From contig OZ020303.1 of assembly GCA_963971305.1 (NCBI GenBank), forward strand, positions 15,683,184-15,747,183: 64,000 nt of DNA, given 5' to 3'. The DNA comes from Arcuatula senhousia. Lineage: Eukaryota; Mollusca; Bivalvia; Mytilida; Mytilidae. The notes beneath the pieces are model-generated. The model searched no databases and was not told the origin of the DNA. It was given only the letters and a program-made list of their open reading frames with translations. The position numbers and the translations under genes are program-made. Positions 25,301 through 40,300 of this stretch are shown piece by piece. How positions within the stretch are numbered: the first letter of the stretch is position 1; each line of letters starts with the position of its first letter.

Positions 25301-28300
25301 ATGTTCTAAATATAAATATATATGTTAAAATAAAAAGCACTGACAAATATTACCTGCATAAGAAATATTCTATTGATTCAGATTATATTCTAGTCGCATT
25401 TTTATTATATCAATACCTGCAATGTACAACCATAGGGCCATCCAAATTTCGTTTGATGTGTTTGACTTTTCGGTAAAAATGAACCAGGCTAATTGTGTTA
25501 GGAACACCATGATCAGGCCACTCAAGGAAATGGAATTGATGAATGGTCCTTTTCTCTTTGTTCTGGAAAAAGTTAATGAAAACTATGACAAATGGGATGG
25601 CCACAAACTGTTTCAAATGTTAAGTAACACAAGTTTCATTTTATATAAACAGTCCGCCAAAAGTTAAGCACCACCCATTTTAAAATAGCATCCTCTTTTT
25701 ATATTTTATTGAAATATTCTCATCTTTTGCACACAAGAACCTTTGGGTATTAGCTCAATTTGCATCCTACAAAACTTAAAAATAAAGAAAGATTTTTCAG
25801 AATATTGGTACATAGTATTGTTTGAAGTTACCCTATCCTGAATTCACGTTTCAGAGATCGATAGAAGAAGCAGAGAATGAAAGCAAAATTTTTTTTCAAA
25901 GAACCTTTCACATGACACTTCCTTAATTTGTCGCGTTTTCAATCACATCAAACGACAAATATGAGTTTTTAATGGGTTTTGCAGGTTTTGGGGAACTGCA
26001 TAAAAAAGTCTGCTTTTTCCCGACTTTCTGACCATGTTTATTTCCAAATGCTAATTTTTCTTTTTAAACCACATGGAAATAAAACTTTTACTTTTCGATG
26101 ATGATAAAATAAGGTTGTTTATAAAGGTTTATCAAAGATTTAAGGCAAAAAATCTTTTTTTCATGGTTTTTCAGAAAATGTCTTTTTTTCGTAAAAATAA
26201 AAAAATGAGCTAAAACTGTTTCCCGAAAGACATTTCTGTCATAAAAATTGTGTGATCTTAACACTTATCAAGTAACAGTTTTGTGTGGAGAAGGATAAAC
26301 ATGTCGGTGAACTTTCATAGTCATGAATGGACATTTTCTTCCAAAAATGGATTTTACAGAAAATGAGATTTTAGAAAAATGATGTTTTTGACACAGAACA
26401 AACACCATTGCTCGCACAAATGAATAGGACATTAAATTTTGAATTTTCTGACGCAAAAAGTGTCCATACCAAATCCATTTTCTAAGGGCAGCATCCTTTT
26501 TTCAGTTTGTGGCCTAAAATGTGACCAGAAAAAATTTACCCCCCTTTTCAACAATTTGCGCTGGGTTTTGTTTTGTCATTTTAATGAATATGTTTTAACA
26601 ATATGTTTTACTGTAAGACATCAAGCGAACTTAAAGAACACACAACTTAAACTGGACAAAATTTGAATTTGTCGTCAAAGTTTTTCTAAGAAACATTTTA
26701 GACGTTAAATCATGTTCCGTTTGAAGTGTCTTTTCACTTAAGATTTCTATCACTGGCGAATATCCTTTGGTGTAACATAACTTCGACATGTGTGTTTTAG
26801 GAATACACATTTAAAATATATCATATCATTCACTGGCGTTTGCATTTTAACTTTGAAATTGTACTAATAAAAATATATAGGGTGGTGCTTAACTTATGGC
26901 GGAGTGTATAATTGCAAAATTAAATCTTTTATTTTTTATTAAATATAATTCAAATGCATAATGAACTGAATGGTTTCAAATTTTAAGTACTCAGTACGTT
27001 GGAAATATGACTAAAACAAGACCAGGTATCAGATATTGTATTATTTAATATATGTCTTGAATAAAATTTCAAACTTACTTCTTTATTGTGTAATTTAAGT
27101 TGTCTGTGCGTGTATTCTTTAACTTCATATTCTTTTTCAAGAACTATTTGATAACAACTTGCGGTTAAACCTTTATTTTGTGCATCTGGCCAGTATTGGA
27201 AGCATTTTTTCTACAACAGAAAATCAAACTTTAAAATTAAAATCAACGTGTGTTACCGTTTCTTCCGTTCTAAAAAAAAATATAACTCAGCATTTATTAT
27301 CTGGCTAGAAGGTACAGTTATTAATTAGTACTGGAAATGATCTGGTAATAGTCAGATTTTAAATGACATTTTAAACCATTCTATATGGTAAAATGTACAA
27401 CATATATACTATAAGAAGCTCAGTGTTTGTATGAATGGATTTTATATATTCAGAAGACCCGATAAAAATACAAGAGCCAAATTGTAAAAATACTCTCAAC
27501 AAAAAAAGTAAAGCAGCAATTTAATTACGATATCCAACAACTAAAAATAAACAATATTTATAATGGCGTTAAAATGAATTGGATAACAATGAAGAAAGCA
27601 GCGTTTTGTTGTTTAATTGTTAAAATGAAAAAATGATCGATGGATCGAATTTACGGAACACAAAATCAACCACCACAGAGACATTAAGAAAATTAAAAAA
27701 TCTTCAGCAACAGAAGTTTTCCGGCTCCCTTAATTCATGTCCGTGATGCCGATTATGAACTGTTTTTGATCAAAAACTTGATCTTGGTTTTTTCTGAAGT
27801 AATTTTGAGATTCGAGTTGCAGGTACAAATTAAGCTCGTCTGGCGGCGAGCTGAATATGCCATTTCTGTCTTAGTGTCGGCTTGAAAATTCTGACGCTTT
27901 GACAGCGATCTTTGACAAATTCAGTTTGACTACGCCGACTAACATAACGCAACAGTATTGATTGACGGACGTTTAAACGCGGGGTTTACGTCAATAACGC
28001 CCATTTAATCTTCAGTCATACCAATGACTGCTCTATTGGATTACTTTTCTGGAACAGCTGTCAGTCTACAAATTCCAGAATGGGAACATTTGGCACTTTT
28101 TCTTAAAGATGATGTTGTTAAAAATGTGTGAAATATTTCAAATCGTCGAAATCACGAACATCAGAAATGTTTACATTCAAAATCATAAAAATCGCGTGTG
28201 GAGCTTTAAAGGCAGGAAATCAATCAACCATGAAAAAATGTTTTGGATTTTAAAATTTAGCACCCTAAACATTGTTAGATCGCTGGAAGCAGAACTTTAT

Positions 28301-31300
28301 ATGAATATTTGAATTTTTTAGAAAAAAATCAAAAGCTGTTGCCAGGATAACATTTTAATTCTTCTAAACTGTTTCAAATATACATAAGAACTTTTGTAGT
28401 ATCATTGTGGCTGTTCAAACTAATAATCTATTATAAATTAAAAACATACCTTTCCCTTTTCCTCTAGGTTGGTAACCATCACAATAACTTCTACATCTTC
28501 CTGCCACACCATTTGCCAAAAATCTTTTACCGTTCCCTGTTTAGGCCCTTTGTCACAAAAATTTAAAAAGTTTATTAGCTTTTTATCCAAAAGATGACAT
28601 TTTTTTTTCAAAATAATGTTAATATTGAACATGCAAATCAAACACATGCGGAGTTTTTGCACATCAAAAGTATAAAACAATACAAAAGTGTATAAATATT
28701 TTTTTTAACATTTTTTTTTAAAGTTAGTGAAATTCACATTATTTGAGGAATATAGTGTAAAACATCAAAATTTCCAAAGCTAATTAACCGGATAGTATTA
28801 TTTCGGTAGAAAGCTGCACAAAAATGCGTTGGGGGAAAAGGACAAACTAATTACACAAAGAAGTTTGATGTTACCTGCATCAGGTATTTTGTACTTGTTC
28901 ATTTGATCTCTCATAACAAAGAAACAATGACCTAGATAAAGCTCCATTGCATTGCTTGCTGTCATAGAATTCCATTGATAAGTTTTATTAGGCAGAACAC
29001 CATAATTATTAATTTTCATATTTATTATATGCATTGACATATGAATACTGTCTTACTAAATCAGAAATGTTAATTGAAACCAAAAACAGATTTCGCCTTA
29101 TCCCTTGGATATATCCTGATTTTTTTCAACGACTTGCCAATTTTGCCGGCCAATATACGACCAATTTGAGTATGTAGAACATGACTGAGAAGTATTATTA
29201 AAGGTCATTTATAACGTTATTTTTTGCAGGTGCAAATATTTTCCGTTTTATGTCGGTGTAGTTATGTTTTCGACAATTTTATCTCATATATGTGTATTCT
29301 ATTGTTTTAAGAAAATAGCGAAATTGGTAGGTTCTATGTTTTAATTGAGATTTGTGATAATTTAAGAATGTAGCTGAATTAATCAAAGAAATAATCAATT
29401 CTTATGGTGTCTATTTCTTGATCCAAAAACTTCCTTAAAATGTATTTTAAAAAAATCATAATTTTATAACACTTATTTATTTATACAAAATGATGGTAAC
29501 GGAATATCCAATATTTAAAAAAAATAACAATATATATTTTTTTCTTTACTTTTGTTTCTTATGCCTTTCTCTTGTCTATCCTATAGTGTTATGCATTAAT
29601 CATAAATATATTTTATACAGAATAAAATTCATATTGAAAATAATTATCAACATTTATTCAAATCTTTATCAAGATAAGACTGTTTGAAAACAAAAAGGCC
29701 TTTCAAAGATGTTGTGACATATTAACTCACAAGATAACTTTCAAAATATCAATAACATGGGTTTTTTCTAGAGGAGCCCTTGTTGATTAAGGTTCCAAAC
29801 TATTTTTCTTTTTTCTTCACAAAACCATTATTTTACACCTGCAGGTCAATATATAACCTTTAAGGTAAAACGTCGGATATCTTATCAATTACCTTGCGTT
29901 GCTATGTAGGCTTTTTTCTTCGAGTAGTTCTGCAAAATAATTACATTTTATCTTGTTATAAAACCATTAATTAAAAATGGGGTATAACTGCTTTTTAAAC
30001 GAAACAAAGGCCACAATGATAGTGTGATAGTCTTTTTATTTGCTACCTAATTTGTAATGTTAATTGCATTATAAATAACTAAAATGACATATACGAATTA
30101 GTTCCTTTTTCTTCAATAAAAGAAACTCAGTTTGACCTCATGTCAGCATTTTAACCGTTAACAAATTAAAATTTTGCTACATTTTTTTTTAAATAACCGT
30201 TTTCAACAAACTATACTTTAATACAATTCCAATTCTTACATCAATATAGTTTGCATTGATATAATCAGAATCATCGTTGTCAGTCAGGATAACTCTAGAA
30301 TGGTCATCTGTAATAAGAAAGATTTACAAATATATCCTTTTCTCATATAATCACTTTTTTACAGAGAAAAACAATCATATTGCATCAAAAACATGCAAAA
30401 TGATTTTTTTACAAAATGAAATCATATTTACACTAGATAATATATTTGTATAAAAGATATTACTGTGCTTTTTTCATCTTCCCATCTAGGTTATGACTTT
30501 ATAAATTGAGCAGCATAAATGTATAATGTGCATGTTTTATTAAGATATTAATGATTCTTATATGTTGTTTATCGAAGAAAATTTAACAACATCCCTATTC
30601 CCTTACTTTAATAAACTTTTATCCATAAATTATCAAAACTACTTAAAGCCCTTTTAACCAATAAACAGTTTATCAAAAATATGTTTGTTACATGGCCATG
30701 TCGTCAAAAATCTGTTTTTGACTTTGTTTTCCTCTTTTGATCCTTCTATGTGTGGCATAAGCAAACCTTTAGGCAGATTCTAAAAAGTAAAAAAAATGTT
30801 TTTTTAATGTATTATGTTTGATGCCCCACAATTTCGAGGATTTGTTTGGTTTTAAATCTACTTCTTTAACTTTGTGGTAATTTTGATTTATCAATTAATA
30901 GTTTTGAAAATTTGGAAATTTTCCAAAACAGCTATGCATATTTTTCTATTTAATTTTATGAAACTTTAATAAAATATATCGGTGTTCCGACTACAGCAAA
31001 TGTCACAGTTTTTATTGTCGCCATTTTGAAAAGTCGCTGCTTTGATATAGCCCTTTTAAAACATATTTTCAGGATTATCTTTTTTTATAATATTAAAACA
31101 TTTGTGGTAATAATATAATTTTTGTGAAAAAGACCAATGTTTTTAACTTTAAGATATCACAATGTCACCGTGTATATACAGTGTGTATACACCATAGTAA
31201 GAGAATGGCTTTGATAAATATCGTATGATTTTTTGTTACAATTGTGACATCAAATACCAATATACAGCTTTCAGAATTGATTCTTTCATGTTAAATAATT

Positions 31301-34300
31301 GCAGAAACAAGATCATCTTTATTTAGAAAAGATACCAAGAAAAGGGCTTCTTATAACATATACGTACTTCGTATTCCAATTTAAAACCCTCGTCTTTGCT
31401 ATTTTCCTGAATTACTTGTTGAAGATCTTTTATTCTTATTTCATGTTTGATTTCTGTGTTGGTATAAATATCTCCTGCTTCATCTGTTATTGCCAATATT
31501 GAAGACATACTGACATCTTTGGTTTTTAGACTTTGATTTGACTTTATTTGGTCATCAAGTAATGGAGGCGAGAGATTTGCGACATTATAATATACATTTG
31601 TTCTTTCGGTATTATCTGCAACTGAAAACGAAACTATTTCAATCACTCGCTATGAATCGGAATGCAACAGTCGGCTGTTAAATGGCTCAACATTCTTATT
31701 AAGGGCTGAAACCACCTTTGCCAGCTGTGTTGAAGATAGATTTAATATTAAAATTATTTGAGATTTAGTTGAGTTTATTTTATCTCTTATATATAGTATA
31801 CATGTATACTGGATTTTGTGTACCATTAACAAAACAAATTTAACATTTCTTAAAACTTTCTTTAAAATGTTTCGTTGTCCACAAAAGTCATTCAAAAAGA
31901 TTAGCTGAAATCTAAAAAACACTCTCATATTGTTATATCTCTCACCTGCTACTTCAGGTGATTCCAACTTATTCAAACTGTCCACAGAAGGCGTCTTTTT
32001 CATTTTCGACTCTTTTTTTCGCCTAGAAAATGAAATGAATTATTTTTGTTATATAGACTTTTTTTATTTAAAGATGTCTTTAATTTGTCTTCTATATTCC
32101 AAATTGTTCTCAGTTTCACAAGCTCGACATAAAAATAATAAAAAGCTATATTTATATGAGCGTTGACATATAATATTGTGATGAACATTTGCATCTAACT
32201 TTTGCGTTTATCAAAAGACACGAGAAAGTATCCGGTTTAAATCATTATTTTCTTTTCAAGAAGCGAAAAAAAAAATCAAAGGTGCATTAACGCGAAGTGT
32301 TAATTGCTATTGCTATACATTTGACTATTGTACATTATTGCTAAACATTTGACTATTGTACACTTTAACAATGACTGAAATATTAATTCAACTGAATGTT
32401 TTGCATACAATGTTTTCCATTTTGGCCTTATTTAGAAGGTGAATACTGATTCTTTATCTCAATTTCTTCAGATTGTCATGAGTAGTTACCTTATAGTGAT
32501 GACAACTACTACAACTGCTATGAGGACAGCAAGCGTACCACCGATCCCCCCACCTATTCCTGCTAATGAATTGGTGTTTTTGTTTTCCTCCTTTGTGCCT
32601 GTGACTTGAACTTAAATTTGAAGATAAAGTGTGTTGTTTAAACACAGTAAACATATGTTCATTCATAATGTACATGTGATTGTAATAATAGAAATCAACC
32701 ATTGATACTTCCCTTTAAAAGTACAAAATCTATAATTTAATCTTTAAATAGTAGGAATAATTAAAATAAGTCTTATATGAAAGATAATCATAACAAAATA
32801 ATAAGTCTATTAATCATGTGAGCATATGCTGTGACAAGTTTTTCCATGTCATGTATTCTTCAGTACAAATATTTTTTTATACTAAAAAGGTCTAAAATGT
32901 AGATAAGGTAAGAGATAACAATAAACCAATTTATATAAGTGCTATGAAAAAAAGAGTGCAACTAAATATTGCCTTTCTAAATATTAGGTGTGTAAAAATA
33001 TTCAAGGCATAAGCATAAGCAAAACTATACAACTCAAAATGTAACAAAACAAATTCATCATCTCTGAGACTTAGCTTTGGTGTGTTGAAAAATTAAAGTT
33101 TTCAAAAACCATCTTAGTTACGTTTAAACATATTTATTTATCCTATTTGGGTAAACAAACTTGATGCTTATGTGAACCCCTCTCCAGCTAGGAGTTTGTG
33201 AGTGTGGCCTTTGTAGCGGCCCCCATTGAGCCTACTCTTCTCGAACTCTACAAAGGGGACTTAAACGTACATGGGTTATTGCTCTCCACCTCCACCTAGC
33301 ACCGATCCTTAAGACCATTTTACAGGGTTTTACAGATAAACATTAAAATGTACCAAATCCAGAAAGAAACATTTTTTTTTTAAATTAAAGAGCTTATAGT
33401 TGAATTAAATGAAAACAGATAATAATACATTATGATATTTTACTAGAATGTTTAAATCTTAAAAATCTTTTTAAATAAAATTTTGTGGCAAATTGTGAAT
33501 GTGGGTGGACCTTATGTTCCCTCTTAACATTTGATATTTACGTGATATTTGACATTGATGTCCTTCATATCCCTCTATACAGCCATAGGTACAGTTTCCA
33601 TCGAATCTGTCACAGGAACTGTTACTACATCGGTCACATCTGTCCACACAGTTATAGCCAAATGTTCCTTCCATACATTCTATTGAAAATATTTGGTAAA
33701 CCCATTTTTAGGATCGGAATGTTTAGATAGAAGCGAGTAAAAGCAGTTGTGTTATTATATATATATAAATACCTGTATTTCAGTCATTTTAGCCATAAAA
33801 TACGAAATTAATCTTCTACAACTATAAGGTTTTTATTATTTCTTCTCAAATTTACTTATTACCTTGTTGATGCTTTATTCTAATACTATTGTAAAAAAAT
33901 GAATTCTTTGAATGTTTTATATTCTAAATTAATGCAGATGCAGTAATATAAAAGACTATTGTCTCTTAGCAATGAAAATGACCTTTGCTACAACTGTCAG
34001 ACATCCATCCTTGTTGGCATATCCCATTAGGGCACTTTCCCGTAGACTTGTCACAAAAACCATTCAAACAATGGCATTGTATTTTACAGTCTCCAAAATA
34101 ACCATTCTCACATGCTGATTTTTTTATGAAATAAAGAATACAATTCTCATTAAATGATTAAAGTATATTTTTAAGATAGATATCAAATAAAATATCAATT
34201 TCTATAATATGATACTTATACTATATATGTTGATATATTTGAGATGTAACAAGTAAATTGTAGCTAAGTCTCCCAAACGAAGCTGATGACCCCTTGGAAC

Positions 34301-37300
34301 CTCTAAGACCCCCTATAGTACCAAATGATTTGTCTTATCATGAGGAATAACAGCGAGCACAGCTCGTAGCGGACACGAAGTCCCAGCAAAAATTTTGCCA
34401 AATGCTGATATTGATTTTTTTCGTCCGCATATGCTTCTCACAATTTCACGTGCAAAATTTATACAGGTTCGATGTGAATTTGAAAATAATTACCAATTTT
34501 GCTAATCACCTTCCAAAATATAGAACAAGGATAAAAATATTCTGATGACGATGAGTTACTTCATTTTTTTAGTAAAACAAATTTTATTCATTTTTTTACA
34601 TTTTCTTTTTTTACGCTCATTCGCCCCAGATACCTCGTCCCAAACTGAACTATCTAGAAAATGAACTGATTAAAGTAAAAATAACTACGATCAAAACAGT
34701 TAACATTTGCATCAAAAGTGTCCACGTCTTTTCCTGAAATCTTATATTCTGAATTCTAAACGATTTTATTCCTCAATTGAGGAGTGGAACTCCGTCATAT
34801 GAGGGCCAAAAAGATGACACATCTTTGATGTTTCATGGTATAAGGGGAGCCTTCTACTCAAAAGGTATGTAAAAATACAATTGAGCTGTTTATTGACATC
34901 TTCTATTTGTGCTGTGCTCGCATTTAGGCAATGCCTACCTCATATTAATATTAGGTTATAGGGTGTTATCTCCATATTTTTTTAAGATATATGGTATTTT
35001 GTAGTATATACTATAGTATCAAATATTCATAAGAGTACCATTTTCAGACATGCTGCCACACGCCCCGTACTAAAAATAATATGGTACTGCCCCTGGGCCT
35101 GACGTGTTAACCCACCCCTCAAATGACAAAATAATTAATATCTTGTATACCATTGAGACCCCCACAATTTAACCATGCATATTATTACTCTTTATGAAAA
35201 GAAAAATTACTAAGGTATTCTGGATTTTGATACCCAAATAAATAGTATGAGTGATAATACTGCCCACAAAAATATAGGAGATAAAATGCATACCAGAACG
35301 AATAGCAAATAGCAAAAGAGACTTGTTAATATTCAAATGCTGTATTTTCTTTTTGTAAAAAGTGCATATTTTTTTCTGGTTTTAGAATCAAGTCTAGCAA
35401 AAACAACTTAAACTTTTGATTGTATGTCCTCATATTATACATGTTTGTATATTTAAAGCCACACATGTATGTATCTAATTGTTTAGTCAATGGCTTGTTT
35501 TTCAGGAATTTATATGCCAGAATTGATACTAATCTATTACCTAGAATTAATATCAGATGTAAATTTCAAACCTCAATTAATACAAGAACATATGGCATCC
35601 CAAATGAATACCAGAAATTTGAAACCTACTACACGAATTTGCCGCACGTCCCTGTATACCAATAAATAAGAAGTAACTCTCGTCCCGGACTCAGACCACC
35701 CTATGTTACAAATGATTCCTGTTATCATATGGAATAATACTTTATATGGTTCAAGGGTGTGGATCTCAATGGATTTCTTGGTGATGACCCTCTTTAGACA
35801 CCATAATGGTACCAAATAATTTGTAATATCAAAGAGAATAAGAATACATCAAGTCAAGTCAAGTAATATTTATTTATAAAGTCGGTCAAGTTACAAAAAC
35901 AAATAACACAAGCTCTATAATGAGCTTTTAAAACCGACATCAGCTTTTTAAAACCGACATGAGCTTTTAAAACCGACATCAATTTTTAAAACCGACATAT
36001 GGTTATACGGTTGGGATTGCAATGGTTTTCAAGATATTAAGTTATTTGTAATTTGAGGGGGTTGGGGATGAACCTCCTAACCCCTTTTTGTACCAAATGA
36101 TTTTTCTTATCATAAGGTGTAAGAATATATATGGTTACAGGGTTGGATCTCAAGTGTTATCAAGTTACTTAGTCTTTTGTCATTTGAGGGGGTGGGGCAT
36201 GACACCCTCAGACCCCTTCGTGGTACCAAATGATTCATTTTATCATAAGGAGTAACAATGTATATTGTTAAAGGGTCGGGATGTGAACTATATTTGACCT
36301 AAACGAAAACAACATTTTTAGGTATTTAGAGGGTCGTGGCACTGCCCCTGGGGTCCACTACACTTGAAAATTTGTTACAGGGTTGTACCATTGTGCAAAA
36401 ATCTGCCAAGTATAAAGTACGAGTGCCCCGGACAAAGTTAGCGATGCAAAGAAAGAATATAATGCAAACAAAAATACAGGCAAACAAAACTTCGTTTGGG
36501 AGACTTAATAAAACAAACAAGGGCTCCCGGAAGCCTTGGTGGTTTATCTGACTTTACGACCACTTAGATGAATAGGATTAAGGAAAAAGGAAAAAGACTC
36601 ATGATTCAACTTTACCTATAAACAGGCTTTGTGGCGTTTATTAAGTTGAACATATCAGCGATCTTAAACTTGTTTCTTTTTATCAAGGGGTCATTACTCA
36701 TATATGTGTCATCTGAAAACTTCGACCCAATTGTGACTTTTGTACAGCTCAATGAGCATAAATTTGAAAAAAGCGATAGCTTTTTTCTATCTTTTATATT
36801 TTCATTGTATTGGCCAAACCATGAAAAAGACGCAATATATGACCTTGAAATGGCCAAACCCCTACCAGTTGTCATCTGACAACTTTAACCCACAAATAAT
36901 TTTTTGTAGAAATCATGATTAAGGAGAGCATTAGAAGCACCAGATTTACTCTAATTGTTCTAGGTTATTTTAGTTATAAGCCTTTAAGGGTAATTTTGCC
37001 CTAACTTCTTTTTTTTAAGTAACAGAGGTCATGTTTGTGGACAAATCATAAAGCTGAATACATCTCAAACATGATATTCTTAATACTACTTAGACTAATC
37101 TTTGCAAAAATCCCTTCTGTGGTTTTGGAGACGATCTAAAAAAAAGTAACGAACCGATGACGGATGCCTGGGAATAAAAAAGTTCAATAAATTAATTAAA
37201 AAATTACCGAACTTCAATGGCGATGTCCAAGAGAAAGGAAAAACACGAACGAAATACCAGAAAAATTGTAGAGTACAATGGTCCTGACTTGGTACGGGTT

Positions 37301-40300
37301 TTTCAAATGAGATGGGGGTTACATCAGGTTTTATGGGGCGCCAAACCTCCATCATCAATTGCGATCTTAGGGTCCGGTAGTAACAAAAAACACAACACAG
37401 TTGTGAAGATATACTACGGATAATAAGGTGATTATCTCAGTACATCAATCAGACAAACACTAACTAAAACAATCACTAACTATTACGTTCAACAAAATTT
37501 TGAATTTTTCCACCAGTGGCTGATAACGAAGGTTTTAAGGGTCGTATGAAACGTATTTTCTTGTAACCTTGGCCTAACAATTGGTCACGGAAAACACCGT
37601 AAGCTGGCGAAATAGGTATGTTGCTTTCATGGTTCAGAAAATTAATAATTTGAAAATTAAATTCGTTTCTTTTATGGTAATTTTTTGTACTAAGACATAT
37701 TCAAGATGCAAATCAAAGAATGATGTGAAGCAATTCGATTTTGTGGATTCTGAAGGATGTGGTTATGTGGTGTAAAAAGTTTAAAAATCTGGTCAGGAGA
37801 GCAAAAGCAGAAGCTCTAATGTCATTCACGTATTTAGCTAATATCAGGGCTGTAAATATTCGCTTGGTATTGTGTAAAAATGCTTTTGATTCCTCTGTAA
37901 AAAGCGATTAATGATAGCAACTTAATGAAAATAAAGACAAAACATTGAAGAGGTGGTCAACTCTAATACAGATAGAATAGCATGTAAAAGAAAAACATAT
38001 TGTTGTTGATAACAAATATTTACTTTTATTACACTTTGGGTTGGTTTGTACAAATCCTGGTTTACATCCAGTGTTATTCAAGCAAAGACCTAAATCTGGA
38101 GAACATTTGTCTTCTAAACACCCAGAACAAGATTCATTACAGTTGTATCCGAATCGGCCAGCGTCACATACTTGAAACATAAACAGATAGAGGATTAAAT
38201 AATGTAAAATATTTTCGATTTGATTCTACAATATATAAATTGTCTAACTGAAACCGAAACCATTGTCACATTTTCTTATTCTTAATGAAACCTTATTAGG
38301 CAACTGTTATTTAATACATATATATAATATAATTCAACAGCAACTTCATAAGATTAGAGAAGCAAATGTGTACCAAAGGGGTAATCAGTATCGTAAAACC
38401 GTAAAGACAAAGACAAAACCGGCATACAAAAAATCATCACAACAAAACAAACCACATAACAACATAAAACACACACACGCATAACAACAAAACCGCATTC
38501 AGCAACGCGAACTCACGTCGAAACGAGAGTGAACTCAGGTGCTCCGGAAGAGTAAGCAGTTCTTGCTTGCTATAGTACACCCGTCACGTTGCCAAAGATC
38601 GATTATGTGTTGGTCAAATCCGGAAAGGATGACATTACAAAACTCTATGTCAAACCAACATGTAGAACGAACAAATGAGGTAACATTTTGCCTTTGTAAA
38701 ACAATATGCATACGATGTTTTAAACCAACTTTGCCCGTTTTACGAAAGTCAAAATATCCTAGTTTGAATGTACGTCATATTTCTAAGTAAATCAAAATGT
38801 TTTAAATGTTAGTTGATTATAATAAAAGATTAAAAGTTTATCTTACCTTTTGAGCAACTGCTTCCTTCCCATCCTAGTTGACAGCCCCCAGCAGGACAAG
38901 TTCCATTAATAAAATTGCACTCTTCTTGAGTATTAAAACAATGGCAAGTGTTCGTACATAGATAACCAAAACTTGGAGGTGTACAAGCTAAAACAAGCAA
39001 ATCAAAAACAAATCAAAAGAAGAAAATATTTATAAGATAATTTTACAGGTGTAACAAAGTAGACGGAAAAAGCAGAGTAGCCCTTCCAGATAAATGATTA
39101 TTTTCTCCAATCGGGAGACACTCGAGACTTCTTTAAATAGTTTTATATTAGTCATATCGATACCTCTAAACTGATCGAGAGACAATGTTCAATTGTGCAC
39201 ATACACAAAGGTTCAAAGGCACATTTCAAGACTCGCTGTTACTTTAAGGGAGGGACAATTTTCTGCAGTATTCCATTGTTTAACAAAGTGCACTGTGGAA
39301 ATTTTGAGTAAAGAGACTTTCATATAATAAGAAATCATTCCGTCTCCCAAACAGGAGAAAGACTCCAGACTTGGTTTCTTTTTGTGGTTGTGTCGCGTAC
39401 ACTTATCCCACATCTCTTTATCGTCTACCAGAAGAAAGTTATACTATTTTAAGATTGCAATACATTAAGTAAAAATATAGCATACAATAAACATATATAT
39501 TTCAATAAAACAGTTACACATCGTTAACTAGAGGTTATAACAAAATAACATAACTTAGAGGATCAATCTCAAATTTCCAAGAGAACAGACAAAACAAGGA
39601 AGACATTCCAGAGAAATTGAAGATCATAATGGTACTGACTTGTAACAGGGAATTAAAAATAAATAATGAGTTAAACCAGGTTTTATGGCTCGCCAAACCT
39701 CCCTCTTTCATTGCGATCTTAGGACCCAGTAGTAACACAAAACACAACACGGTTGTGAAGACACAATTGGGATATTCATGTGATTATCTCAGTACCACAT
39801 CAAGCCAAAAACTTATCATTCACATACCATTGCTTAAATCCAGAGTAAACTATGATTATATTCTGAACAAAAAAAGACACGCTCAATTTGTTGGGTTTTT
39901 TTTTATTGATAATGAAATTTATGTAATTAAAAGTAAAAGTACATTTTTACACCTGTATGTTAAATTATGACTTTACGATATTTCTAAATTTTATTTGACT
40001 ATCTGCGGTGCACTTCGGTAATCGCAATCGCAAAAAGTGCATTTTAAGGTAGAAGGCCTCGGTAACCCCAAAATTTTCCGAACAGTCAATTTTTCAAAAA
40101 ATTATATGCTGTTATTTACTAGTACAGGTGCATAAAATAAACAAGTTTCGAGAGATTTCACCGTCTAGTTTCTCTGCTAAGGCACTGTAAAGTCTTATTC
40201 ATATGACCATTAAAGACCTTTGCGGACCTAAATGCCCTAATTTGAATTGAGGGGTTTATTTTCAAAAATAGGTCTTAAAATAATCAATCTTTGGCGAACA

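Noticed and set aside
28798..29040. 80-codon minus-strand frame between D1 exons
   Set aside because: The D1 frame passes from 29893-29929 directly to 28450-28547 with correct phase and motif order, and this frame has no PTP motif.
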